Assembly (NCBI RefSeq): GCF_014837295.1
Contig: NZ_JACYHB010000007.1
Span: forward strand, 1 to 64,000
Direction: 5' to 3'
Source: Cellulosimicrobium arenosum
GTDB lineage: Bacteria; Actinomycetota; Actinomycetes; Actinomycetales; Cellulomonadaceae
Length of the DNA: 64,000 nucleotides
Position 1 is the first letter of the stretch. Every line of letters starts with the position of its first letter. This document shows, piece by piece, positions 7,399 through 15,215 of this stretch. A program made the position numbers and the translations under genes. The notes beneath the pieces are model-generated. The model worked only from the letters and a program-made list of their open reading frames with translations, did no database searches and was not told the DNA's origin.

Positions 7399-8946
7399 GT
7401 GAGCTCACCCACCGTCCGGCGTGCCGTCGCGTGCGCGTCGACCCTCGTCCTCGCCGTCCTGGTCGCGTCCTGCTCCCCCCAGCCCAAGCTGCAGACGCCC
7501 GCGGACGAGGCCGGCTCCGCGCCATCGGGCACGAGCACGCCCGGGGGCGGCGCCCCCGAGGGGTTCGAGGACTACTACACGCAGTCCCTGGCGTGGGAGG
7601 ACTGCGGCGGGGGCTTCGAGTGCACGACGGCGCGTGCCCCCGTGTCGTGGGACGACCCCGGTTCGGGAGACGTCGAGATCGCGCTCAAGCGGATGCCCGC
7701 GGCCGGGGAGCGGATCGGGTCGCTGCTCACCAACCCCGGCGGACCGGGCGCGTCGGGCGTCGACTTCGTGAGCGGCCTCGCCACCACCGTCGGGGAGCCC
7801 GTGGCGGACGCCTACGACCTCGTCGGGTTCGACCCGCGCGGCGTGGGTGAGTCGACCCCGGTCGTCTGCCTCGACGACACGCGCAAGGACGAGGCGCTGT
7901 CGCGGGACTTCGCGACCGACGCGGCGGGGCTCGAGGAGAGGGCCGCGGCGAGCGAGGAGTGGGCTCGGGCGTGCGACGAGAACACGGGTGACCTGCTGGG
8001 CGAGGTCGACACCCAGAGCGCGGCGCGGGACATGGACATGCTGCGCGCGGCTCTCGGCGACGAGACGTTGAGCTACCTCGGGTACTCCTACGGGACACAG
8101 CTGGGAGCGACCTACGCGGGTCTCTTCCCGGACCGCGTGGGCCGGCTCGTGCTCGACGGTGCGATCGACACCTCGCTCACCCCCGACGAGATCTCCGAAG
8201 GGCAGGCCGTCGGCTTCGAGAACGCGCTGCGCGCCTACGTCGCGGACTGCCAGGCCGGCGCCGAGTGCCCGCTCTCCGGTGGCACCGACGCGGGCATGGC
8301 GCAGGTGCGCGCGCTGCTCGACCGCGCGAAGGCGAACCCGCTCCCCACGGACTCCGACCGCCGCGTCACCCAGACGCTCGCGTTCTACGGCATCGCCCTG
8401 CCGCTGTACAACGACGCGAGCTGGCCCGTCCTCACCGAGGCCCTCACCGAGGCGATCGGTGCGGGGACGGGCAACAGCCTGCTGTACCTCGCCGACTACT
8501 ACAACGACCGCAACCCGGACGGGACGTACTCGTCGAACTCCGCCGAGGCGTTCCGCGCCGTCAACTGCCTCGACGGGCGTCAGGACGACGACCCCGGGGC
8601 CATGCAGGACCAGCTCGAGCGGCTCGAGGAGACGGCGCCGACGATGGGCTCGTTCTTCGCCTACGGCGGGCTCGTGTGCGAGGGCTGGCCCTACCCGGCG
8701 GTGGCGCAGGACTTCGACCTGCACGCCTCGGGCGCGGCGCCGATCGTGGTGATCGGCACGACCAACGACCCGGCGACCCCGTACGTGTGGTCCGAGGGGC
8801 TGGCCGACACGCTCGACTCGGGCGTCCTGGTGACCTGGGAGGGCGAGGGCCACACCGCCTACGGTCGGTCGAACGCGTGCATCGGCGACGCCGTCGACGC
8901 CTACCTCGTGGAGGGTACGGTGCCCGAGGACGGCCTCACCTGCTGA
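7399..8946 (+). CDS. Secreted alpha/beta-hydrolase, tripeptidyl aminopeptidase-like lipoprotein (peptidase S33)
   Basis: The predicted 515-residue protein starts with a short signal peptide and lipobox (LVLAVLVASC). It has the S33 layout: an oxyanion region LLTNPGGPGASGVDF, a Gly-Tyr-Ser-Tyr-Gly nucleophile elbow (Ser about 230), a helical cap, and a C-terminal TAP-like domain with the Asp in VVIGTTNDPATPY and the His in GEGHTAYG. Relatives (SlpD/SlpE, Tap) cleave short peptides from N-termini outside the cell. GTG 7399 is preferred because TACCGT at 7387-7392 fits a leaderless -10 and the signal peptide follows at once. The stop is 100 bases before a tRNA gene. Confidence 0.88.
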   Translation: MSSPTVRRAVACASTLVLAVLVASCSPQPKLQTPADEAGSAPSGTSTPGGGAPEGFEDYYTQSLAWEDCGGGFECTTARAPVSWDDPGSGDVEIALKRMPAAGERIGSLLTNPGGPGASGVDFVSGLATTVGEPVADAYDLVGFDPRGVGESTPVVCLDDTRKDEALSRDFATDAAGLEERAAASEEWARACDENTGDLLGEVDTQSAARDMDMLRAALGDETLSYLGYSYGTQLGATYAGLFPDRVGRLVLDGAIDTSLTPDEISEGQAVGFENALRAYVADCQAGAECPLSGGTDAGMAQVRALLDRAKANPLPTDSDRRVTQTLAFYGIALPLYNDASWPVLTEALTEAIGAGTGNSLLYLADYYNDRNPDGTYSSNSAEAFRAVNCLDGRQDDDPGAMQDQLERLEETAPTMGSFFAYGGLVCEGWPYPAVAQDFDLHASGAAPIVVIGTTNDPATPYVWSEGLADTLDSGVLVTWEGEGHTAYGRSNACIGDAVDAYLVEGTVPEDGLTC

Positions 8947-9046
8947 GCGTCCGGGTCCCGCCGGTCCGCTTTGGATTCTGGGTCGATCGCCAGGTACAGT
9001 TGGCGATCGTTGCGCCGGACCGCGAGAGCGGCTCGTACCGCAGCAC

Positions 9047-9122
9047 GCCGCCTTAGCTCAGTCGGTAGAGCGATTCACTCGTAATGAATAGGTCATCAGT
9101 TCGATTCTGATAGGCGGCTCCA
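9047..9122 (+). tRNA. tRNA-Thr (anticodon CGT)
   Basis: 76 bases fold into a full cloverleaf. The acceptor stem GCCGCCT pairs with AGGCGGC. There is a D arm with GCTC...GAGC, an anticodon stem ATTCA/TGAAT around loop CTCGTAA, a T arm with TTCGATT, and an encoded CCA end. Anticodon CGT reads ACG. The stop of the upstream peptidase is 100 bases away and a strong terminator follows. Decayed integrase sequence just downstream suggests the 3' end has served as an attachment site. Confidence 0.95.
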
Positions 9123-9134
9123 TCAGTGCAGGTC

Positions 9135-9165
9135 AGGCCCGGTCCTCGGACCGGGCCTCTTGCGT
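9135..9165 (+). terminator. Rho-independent-type terminator after tRNA-Thr
   Basis: AGGCCCGGTC (9135-9144), a CTCG loop and GACCGGGCCT (9149-9158) form a perfect 10-bp stem, followed by a CTTGCGTT tail. It lies 13 bases past the tRNA CCA. Confidence 0.85.
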
Positions 9166-9189
9166 TGCCGGACATCGACCCACCGAAGA

Positions 9190-9415
9190 CCCACCGCTCT
9201 CAATCCGAGAGGCGCTGCCGGACGTCGCTCTCACATCCGGCACTAGGTCGGCGGTCTCGACGTAGTGCCGGGTCGTGATCGGGTGTGAGCCGGGCCGCAG
9301 CGTCGCCGGTCGGCAGCTCCCGATAGCCGACTGTCGCGACCGTCTTGCGGAACGTGTGCGGCGGCGCCCACTTCCATGCGCCGTTTCGCTCACGGAGCAT
9401 CCGCCACCTGCCCAC
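9190..9415 (-). pseudogene. Decayed tyrosine-recombinase (phage-type integrase) C-terminus
   Basis: Read leftward, one frame gives RNGAWKWAPPHTFRKTVATVG, matching the His-x-x-Arg-Lys-Thr box I Arg region of actinophage-type integrases. A second frame then gives SHPITTRHYVETADLVPDVRA, matching the Gly-His...Thr-x-x-Tyr box II with the catalytic Tyr. The two halves sit in different frames, so at least one frameshift separates them, and no upstream core-binding domain is readable. The position, directly downstream of tRNA-Thr and pointing toward it, is that of an integrase beside its attachment site. It is a relic of a lost or eroded element. Confidence 0.7.
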
Positions 9416-9870
9416 GGCTCAGCGCCAGCGGGACCTGCGCGACCACACCGCTGGAGGCTGACGGTCACCCACGACAAGACTGAGACCAGCACGACGGCAG
9501 AGATCACGTCGAGCACCATCGACGCACTCTGCCGAGAGGTACACGGACTCGGCGTCCGACTCAACGGATTCCCGAACCCGATGCCGGCAAGAGTGCCGAG
9601 CCGCGGTCGTAGACGGAGTCCTGGTCAAGGTCCCCGAGTGGTAGATGCCGAGCTGCAACCTCAAGTCGTCGCTTCCCGCGCAGGCGTACGCCCTGCGAGG
9701 CGACCAAGGCGAACGACACAGATCCCAGCGAACCCCAGCGGGAGTAAGAGGAGCAGCCCGATGCTTGTCCACCCACTCGTCGCGCCCGAGGGGTGAATCT
9801 CCGGTTTCACCCGGTATCGACGACCTCCTCGCCATTGCGGTGCGGCACCCTCGTTGTACACCTGCACTGA
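9416..9870. other. Stretch without a recognisable gene
   Basis: About 450 bases of somewhat lower GC than the flanks, with broken frames on both strands and no convincing ribosome binding site or protein motif. It lies between the integrase relic and the coiled-coil membrane protein, and probably represents eroded mobile-element DNA. The only clear signal is the AGGAG at its right end that serves the next gene. Confidence 0.55.
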
Positions 9871-9885
9871 AGGAGAAAGTTGATC

Positions 9886-10530
9886 ATGACCACCCCGTCC
9901 GTTCCGCCTCCGCCGCCCGCTTCCAGCGTCGCCGAGTCCCCGGCCTCGCTCAACCAGAAGCGCGGCCGCGGTGGCACGGTGGCCGCCCTCCTCGCCCTGT
10001 TCCTCCTCGTGACGACGATCATCGCAACGTCGCTCTGGATCTGGAACTACAACAGCGCCAGGTCGTGGGAGGAAGCAGCGGCGGATGCCCGTGTGGAGCG
10101 CGATGTGGCCGAGAGCGAGCTCGCTGGCGCCGAGAGCAAAGCCGAGACGCTCGAGGCCGCGTCCAGCACCATGCGGGACCAGATCAGCACGCTCGAGGGC
10201 GAGGCGGCAGGCGTGGCCAAGCAGGCGGCCGACCTCGAGGAGCAGGAGGCGCGGCTCGCGGAACGTGAGGCCGCGGTGACGAAGACCGAGGACCAGGTCG
10301 CAGCAACCACCATCACTGAGGGTGTCTGGACCGTTGGGGTGGACATCGAAGCGGGTAACTACCGGGTCAAGGAGTCACCAATCGATTGCTACTGGGCGAT
10401 CTATACCACCGGCACGAACCAGGACGACATCATTCAGAACGACATCGTGACTGGCGGCATGCCCACGGTGACGATCCGCGAGGGCCAGGACTTCGAGAGC
10501 AACCGATGCGGCTCCTGGATCAAGCAGTGA
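9886..10530 (+). CDS. Membrane-anchored coiled-coil protein with C-terminal secreted beta domain
   Basis: The predicted 214-residue protein has, in order: a Pro/Ser-rich cytoplasmic N-terminus; one membrane helix (VAALLALFLLVTTIIATSLWIW); a long Ala/Glu coiled coil (about residues 55-140); and a C-terminal domain with WTVGVDIEAGNYRV, CYWAIYTTG, DDIIQNDIVTGG and a final CGSW. The terminal pattern is a module found in many actinobacterial and actinophage surface proteins and lipoproteins; its role is unknown. ATG 9886 is chosen because AGGAG at 9871-9875 is well spaced to it. The upstream TTG is too close. Lower GC here and the neighbouring integrase relic suggest acquired DNA. Confidence 0.72.
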   Translation: MTTPSVPPPPPASSVAESPASLNQKRGRGGTVAALLALFLLVTTIIATSLWIWNYNSARSWEEAAADARVERDVAESELAGAESKAETLEAASSTMRDQISTLEGEAAGVAKQAADLEEQEARLAEREAAVTKTEDQVAATTITEGVWTVGVDIEAGNYRVKESPIDCYWAIYTTGTNQDDIIQNDIVTGGMPTVTIREGQDFESNRCGSWIKQ

Positions 10531-10616
10531 GATCGTGTCGAGCGTTGGCGATGGTGCTCTGCACGACCATGCTCTCTGCGGGCTGTTCCGCGAGCTCTTC
10601 GGCGGCGCCTGGGTGA
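10527..10616 (+). pseudogene. Truncated lipoprotein gene: signal peptide only (29 codons)
   Basis: GTG 10527 overlaps the stop of the preceding gene as GTGA. It opens a frame MRSCRALAMVLCTTMLSAGC that is a complete lipoprotein signal peptide with lipobox LSAGC, followed by only SASSSAAPG and a stop. The coupling suggests it once encoded a second secreted partner of the coiled-coil protein and was cut short. A functional micro-lipoprotein cannot be excluded. Confidence 0.5.
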
Positions 10617-10749
10617 CTTGCAGCAAAGGCATGGGCGAGCGTCTCGCGGCTCGATGCCGGTCCGCGAGGCTCTGGACCCACCGTCTACCGGCGGAATCGA
10701 CGGGGTAAAGCAGGAACCGCTGGGAACGATCGTCCACCGGGCTCGTGCG

Positions 10750-11622
10750 TCAGCGAGCGCGGCGCAGGAGCAGCATCGCGCCGGCCGCAGCCGCGGCGAG
10801 GCCGCTCAGACCGACGACGGCGAGCGTCGGGAACGTGCCCGCCGGTGGGGGCGGGGGAGCCGCCCGTTCGTCGGAGCGCAGCAGGCGCTCCGCGCCGGTG
10901 GCCACCGGGTCGTCGGAAGCGGTCGTCGAGGCGGTGGCGGGCTCGGGTGTCGTCGGCTCGTCCGTCGCGGTCGCCGTCGCCGTCTCGGCCGGGCTCGACG
11001 TGGCTGACTCGGCTGACTCGGCCGGCTCGGTGGGCTCGGCGGTGCCAGGCGTCGCCGCCGGAGCGGGGTCCGCAGCGGAGGACGCGCTACCGTCCGCAGC
11101 GGCGTCGGCGGGAGTCCGGCCGGCACTGCCCGCGCCCGTGGGGTCGTCGACCGTGTCGTCGGGGTCGGCGCTGTCGGTGCCCTCGGGGGACGGAGCGACC
11201 TCCGGCGGCTCGGGCTCGACCGTCGCGACGGGCTCGGGCTCGGCGCCGGTGCCCGTGCACGCGGGCCGGTCCCCTGCCCACGCCGCGAACTGGTCGTCCA
11301 CGCCCGTGAGGTGCACCCAGGCGATGCAGTAGCCCTCCTCGTAGGCCCGTCCGGGTGCCTCGAACGACAGATGGCCGTCGCTCGTGTCCCGGCGGGAGTA
11401 CGTGTCGCCGAGGTAGCGGGGCCTCGAGCCGTCGAGCCTCGTGACGGCGTAGCCGAACCAGCCGCCGTCGTCGCTGAGGCGCGCGGCGTCGAACGACACG
11501 CCCTCGGCGGACACGACCAGCTCGCCGCCGCGGTCCCGGTCCGCCGCCGCGGCGGGCGCCGCGACGAGTGCGGCGAGCGCTACCGAGCACGCGATCGGCG
11601 CAGCACAGGTCGCGACGCGCAT
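10750..11622 (-). CDS. Secreted protein with C-terminal membrane anchor
   Basis: The predicted 290-residue protein has a signal peptide (about 1-27, ending AAPAAAA) and a compact N-terminal domain with one Cys pair (EEGYCIAWVHL, DRPACTG). A long Pro/Glu/Thr/Ala-rich wall-spanning linker follows (about 130-250), then a C-terminal hydrophobic helix ending LLLRRAR. This resembles a sortase substrate, but no LPxTG-type motif precedes the helix; the sequence there is PPPPAGTFPTLAVVG. GGAGGTGAG precedes the ATG at a good distance. The N-terminal domain is not recognised. The protein probably stays anchored in the membrane and reaches through the wall. Confidence 0.68.
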   Translation of the reverse strand: MRVATCAAPIACSVALAALVAAPAAAADRDRGGELVVSAEGVSFDAARLSDDGGWFGYAVTRLDGSRPRYLGDTYSRRDTSDGHLSFEAPGRAYEEGYCIAWVHLTGVDDQFAAWAGDRPACTGTGAEPEPVATVEPEPPEVAPSPEGTDSADPDDTVDDPTGAGSAGRTPADAAADGSASSAADPAPAATPGTAEPTEPAESAESATSSPAETATATATDEPTTPEPATASTTASDDPVATGAERLLRSDERAAPPPPPAGTFPTLAVVGLSGLAAAAAGAMLLLRRAR

Positions 11623-11729
11623 GCTCACCTCCGGGACGGTTCGGGTGGTCGGTCGCCGCACATCGTACGCAGTTCGGGCGCGGCCGTCGGCAGCTCGTCG
11701 CCCGGTCGGGACGCGCTCGGGCGACGTGC

Positions 11730-12341
11730 TCAGCCGACGGCGTCGGGCAGGTGCTCGAGCCAGGACACGAGCGCGCCGCACACCGCGGCGTCCTGGCCCC
11801 TGAGGTCGTGCGCGCCGGGCAGCTCGACCCGCGTGACGCGGCCGGGGATCGCCGCCGTGTGCTCGACGAGCTCCTCGGGGGTGGCGAACGGGTCGGTGCG
11901 GCCGGAGACGAACAGGACGGGGACGTCCAGGCCGGGCAGGTGCTCGGTGCGCAGCCGCTCCGGCCTGCCCGGCGGGTGCAGGGGATAGCTGATCAGGGCG
12001 AGGCCTGCGGCGGACAGCCCTTCGGCCACGGCCATCGAGCACATGCGCCCGCCGTAGGAACGTCCACCGAGCACGAGGTGGTCCGTCGTGGTGCCCAGCT
12101 CGTCGGCGAACGCGGCGGCCTGCTCGCGCAGGTGCGCGACGGCGACGGGTGGTCGGTCCGGCATGCGCCGGCCCGCGATCCGGTACGGGAAGTCGACGCG
12201 TCGCACCGGGACGGGGTCGGCCAGCGCGGCGAGCGCGTGCTCGATCGCGACGAGCGTGCGGTGGTCGCGGCCCGCGCCAGCACCCGGCGTCAGCAGGACG
12301 CCCTCGACGGGCCGGGCCGGCGTGCGCGGGGTGGCGTGCAT
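11730..12341 (-). CDS. Alpha/beta-hydrolase (KANL3/Tex30-type, dienelactone hydrolase-like)
   Basis: The predicted 203-residue protein has LLTPGAGAGRDH at the oxyanion strand, a nucleophile elbow GGRSYGGRM, an acid near FVSGRTDPF and a His in LPGAHDLRG, so the Ser-Asp-His triad is complete. This small-hydrolase group is widespread in actinobacteria; substrates are not established. The start is placed at the ATG at 12341, because the frame continues far upstream without family similarity. The next gene is divergent, 80 bases away. Confidence 0.8.
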   Translation of the reverse strand: MHATPRTPARPVEGVLLTPGAGAGRDHRTLVAIEHALAALADPVPVRRVDFPYRIAGRRMPDRPPVAVAHLREQAAAFADELGTTTDHLVLGGRSYGGRMCSMAVAEGLSAAGLALISYPLHPPGRPERLRTEHLPGLDVPVLFVSGRTDPFATPEELVEHTAAIPGRVTRVELPGAHDLRGQDAAVCGALVSWLEHLPDAVG

Positions 12342-12420
12342 GGCACCAGTCTTCCAGCCTGGTCGATGCGGCGGGGAGCTCGCGGTTGCCGGGACCGGCG
12401 CCGCGGCGCACGGTAGGCGC

Positions 12421-12912
12421 ATGCCCGGCGATCCCTCCCTCGTCCCCACGCTCGTCCGTGCCGTCGCGCTCGGGGCTGCCGCGGGTGCCCGCGCCACCCT
12501 CGGCGTGGCCGCCCCCGTCCTGGCGTCGGCCGTCGCGCCCGGTGCGGGCGGGTCGGACGGCGCGACCGCCCGGTGGCGCACGGCGGGTCGCGCTGCCGCG
12601 GGGCTCGCGGTCGTCGGTGAGCTGGTGGGCGACAAACTGCCGCGCACGCCGAGCCGCCTGGAGGGGACCGGGCCGGCCGGGCGGTTGGTCAGCGGCGCCG
12701 TCGGTGGTGTGCTGCTGGCCCGACGCCGCGGGCAGGGCTCCGTCGCCGGGCTCGCCGCGGCCGCGGCGGCCGGCGCGACCGGCGCGGCCGCCGGGACGTG
12801 GGGCGGCGCCGCGTGGCGACGGCTCGCGGTGGACCACGGACGGGACTGGCCCCGCGCGATCGTGGAGGACGCGTCGGCGATCGCGCTGGCGGCCTGGGCG
12901 ACGACGCGCTGA
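12421..12912 (+). CDS. DUF4126-like small membrane protein
   Basis: The predicted 163-residue protein is very rich in Ala and Gly. Hydrophobic stretches begin at residue 10 (AVALGAAAGARATLGVAAPVLA), and the centre reads GDKLPRTPSRLEGTGPAGRLVSGAVGG. The GDKxPxTPSR motif and the series of Gly-rich helices are typical of DUF4126 membrane proteins, whose function is unknown. Convergent with the cupin gene (11-base gap). Confidence 0.7.
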   Translation: MPGDPSLVPTLVRAVALGAAAGARATLGVAAPVLASAVAPGAGGSDGATARWRTAGRAAAGLAVVGELVGDKLPRTPSRLEGTGPAGRLVSGAVGGVLLARRRGQGSVAGLAAAAAAGATGAAAGTWGGAAWRRLAVDHGRDWPRAIVEDASAIALAAWATTR

Positions 12913-12923
12913 ACCGGCGGCGC

Positions 12924-13253
12924 TCAGGGGCGGGGGATGCTCGTGACCGTCGTGAGCAGGAACGCGCAGTCCTCGAGGGCCAGGACCGCGTGGCGGTCGT
13001 GCGTGAGGACACGCAGCTCGCCGTCACCGAGCTCGGTGTCGCCCTCGAGCGCCGTGACGCGCACCCGGCCGGCGAGCACCTGGATCGATGCCGCGGGCGG
13101 CGAGTTGTGCTCGCCGAGCTCGGTGCCCGCGACGAGCGCGATGATGGTCTGGCGCAGGGGTCCGTCGTGCGTCACCACCTCGGCGCTACGGCCGTTCTGC
13201 GCGGCGCGTGCGCCGGTCAGGTGGGCGTCGGTGAGGAGCTGGACGTTCGTCAT
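12924..13253 (-). CDS. Small cupin-domain protein
   Basis: A 109-residue single-domain cupin. The metal-binding first motif is partly kept (GTELGEHNSPPAASIQVLAGRVRV) and the second motif is at LGDGELRVLTHDRHAVLALEDC. Only one His of the usual set is in motif 1, so metal binding is uncertain. The ATG overlaps the stop of the upstream universal stress gene (ATGA), so the two form an operon and probably respond to the same stress signal. Confidence 0.78.
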   Translation of the reverse strand: MTNVQLLTDAHLTGARAAQNGRSAEVVTHDGPLRQTIIALVAGTELGEHNSPPAASIQVLAGRVRVTALEGDTELGDGELRVLTHDRHAVLALEDCAFLLTTVTSIPRP

Positions 13254-14179
13254 CGGTTCTCCGAGCTGTCGGGGCGCTCTCCGGACGGGTGCGTGGCGTG
13301 CGGCGGTCGGACGACCGTGACGGGGCAGTGCGCGTACTCCACGGCGTGGCGGGTGACCGAGCCGACGAGGAGCCGGTCGAAACCGCCGGCGCCGCGGTTG
13401 CCGAGCACGAGCCGACCGGCGTGCGAGGACGCCTCGATGACACCCTTCGGCGGGGTGACGTGCCGCACCGACCGGACCACGCGGTCGTCGGGCAGCCCGA
13501 CGCCGGCCGTGTCGAGCACCTCGTCGAGCCGCACGGCGGCGAAGCGTTCGTAGTCGTCGATCGGTGGTGCCCACCCCCACGAGTCGGGGAGCGGTGCGAG
13601 CGACGTGATCTGCCAGCAGAGCAGGACCTCGAGCGCGGCTCCGGTGCGGAGCGCGACGGCGGCCGCGTGCCGCACGGCGTGCACGGAGGTCGGGGAACCG
13701 TCCACCCCGACGACGACCGGACGCCCCGGCCCGAGGCCCGGGCCGCGGACCACGGTCACCGGCACGGTCGCGTGCTGCACGACGGCGGACGGGACCGACC
13801 CCAGCACCAGCCGTCCCAGCCGTCCCCGGCCCGTGCGCCCGACGACGAGCGCGTCGGCGGGCCCGGCGTCCTGGGAGAGCCGGAGGAGCGTGGCCGCCGC
13901 GTCGCCGCGCGGTGCGTGCGCGGTGGCGTCCACCCGGGCGGCGGGCTCGCCGGCACGTGCACGCGCGGCGTCGAGCCAGGCGCGGACCCGTTCGAGCCGC
14001 TCGGCCGCGACGTCCGCGGGGACGTCGGCTCCCGCCGCGCGCGGCCCGTCGTGCCAGGTCGGCTCCCACGCGTGCACGACCGTCAGCGGTGCGTCGAGGG
14101 ACGCGGCCTCGCGCAGCGCCCAGTCGAGCGCGTACCCCGCCTCGTCCGACCCGTCGACACCGACGATCACGCCCTGCAC
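13250..14179 (-). CDS. Universal stress protein, tandem UspA domains
   Basis: The 309-residue protein has two Usp domains. The first (about 1-140) carries VIVGVDGSDEA and the ATP-binding run VVGRTGRGRLGRLVLGSVPSAV. The second (about 145-295) carries VVVGVDGSPTS and LVLGNRGAGGFDRLLVGSVTRHAV. Both fit the G-2x-G-9x-G-S/T pattern of ATP-binding members. Such tandem proteins are induced by hypoxia, stationary phase or oxidative stress in actinobacteria. It is the first gene of a two-gene operon with the cupin. Confidence 0.9.
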   Translation of the reverse strand: MQGVIVGVDGSDEAGYALDWALREAASLDAPLTVVHAWEPTWHDGPRAAGADVPADVAAERLERVRAWLDAARARAGEPAARVDATAHAPRGDAAATLLRLSQDAGPADALVVGRTGRGRLGRLVLGSVPSAVVQHATVPVTVVRGPGLGPGRPVVVGVDGSPTSVHAVRHAAAVALRTGAALEVLLCWQITSLAPLPDSWGWAPPIDDYERFAAVRLDEVLDTAGVGLPDDRVVRSVRHVTPPKGVIEASSHAGRLVLGNRGAGGFDRLLVGSVTRHAVEYAHCPVTVVRPPHATHPSGERPDSSENR

Positions 14180-14212
14180 GTCCTCACCCGGCCCCGCGGT
14201 CGCCCTCGGACG

Positions 14213-14893
14213 TCATCCGTCGCCCTGGAGGATGCTGCGCAGCGGGCGGGTGACCACGTCGACGCGGTCCACCAGCCCCCGCGGCCCCGAGACGACGAGC
14301 GCGCGCTCCGCCACCGGTACGTACACGGCCGCGCTCGCGCGCAGCACGAGCCGGACCGACGGGGCCGGTCGTCCGTCGACGACGAACATCGTCTCCTCGG
14401 CCGGCAGGGTGTCGACCTCCTCGACGATGGCCCGCATCGCGGCGCGGTACTCCGCGTAGGAGTCGACGAACGCGTCGTCGTCCCCGTCGTCGGGCAGCCC
14501 GCCGGAGGTGTCGCCCTGCAGCGGCGCGGCGAGCGCGCTGCTCAGCGCGGTGCGCACGACCTCGAGCACGTGGGCGTCGTCGCCCGGCCGGGAGTGCAGC
14601 GTCTCGACGTCCAGGGTCTCACCCGCGAAGGACAGGTAGGAGCGCAGGAACCGCTCCTGGACAGGATCGACGTCGTGGGCCGAGGCCCCCGTGAGGGTCT
14701 CCTCGTCCAGGTCGAGGCCCCACGTGAGGGGGTCCGCCACCTCGCCGACGGGGCCCCGGAAACGTTCGACGACCAGCTCCCACGGCGCCGCGCCGTCCGT
14801 GGGCTCGCGCCTGCGGCCCCCGCCGGCGCCCTCCGGTCCGCCCGGACCGGTACGACCGGTCGCCTCGTCCGGCGGCTGCTCACCGTGCTGCAT
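14213..14893 (-). CDS. Hypothetical protein, 226 aa
   Basis: No known domain was recognised. The N-terminal 35 residues are Gly/Pro-rich and disordered. The rest looks like a soluble alpha/beta protein with a conserved-looking start [33 protein letters not shown] and acidic central segments. The ATG at 14893 has GGCGAGGCG directly upstream, and an in-frame ATG 51 bases earlier is less well placed. It is divergent from clpC across a 322-base interval and lies 33 bases upstream of the universal stress gene on the same strand, so co-expression is possible. Confidence 0.6.
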   Translation of the reverse strand: MQHGEQPPDEATGRTGPGGPEGAGGGRRREPTDGAAPWELVVERFRGPVGEVADPLTWGLDLDEETLTGASAHDVDPVQERFLRSYLSFAGETLDVETLHSRPGDDAHVLEVVRTALSSALAAPLQGDTSGGLPDDGDDDAFVDSYAEYRAAMRAIVEEVDTLPAEETMFVVDGRPAPSVRLVLRASAAVYVPVAERALVVSGPRGLVDRVDVVTRPLRSILQGDG

Positions 14894-15089
14894 CGCCTCG
14901 CCGCCCTTCGCCTCGGGGTCCGTGCCACCGTGCCGCGCGGGCACGCTGTCCGCGCGGCACGGGCAGGACCGTAGTGCCGAGCGTGCCCGTGCCGGGCGCC
15001 GCGGTCAACGTCCGCACGGCGTGTCGGACCCGGATCGTGACCGGAGCCCTCCCGCGGCTGCGTGCGCGAGGTCACGGGACGACCCCTCT

Positions 15090-15107
15090 TTCACGCCCCT
15101 GGCGAAC
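15090..15107 (+). promoter_or_regulatory. ClgR-type operator upstream of clpC
   Basis: TTCACGCCCCTGGCGAAC agrees with the published actinobacterial ClgR consensus (WNNWCGCYNANRGCGWWS) at every defined position but one. It lies 109 bases before the clpC ATG. ClgR is the known activator of clpC and clpP in actinobacteria. The rest of the 14894-15215 interval has no gene; it holds a GGTTCGAACC palindrome (15133-15142) and a possible -10 TAGAGT (15146-15151). Confidence 0.65.
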
Positions 15108-15215
15108 AACGGCATACGGAGGGGGTGTGCCTGGTTCGAACCGCATAGAGTCAATGCGGTCAGGCTGTACCCGTCGTCCGGCGGGCAGGTGTACGCCGCT
15201 CGTGAGGAGCAGCAC

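Noticed and set aside
9123-9885. Intact integrase gene next to the tRNA
   Set aside because: The two catalytic boxes lie in different frames and the N-terminal domains are not readable, so it was called a relic.
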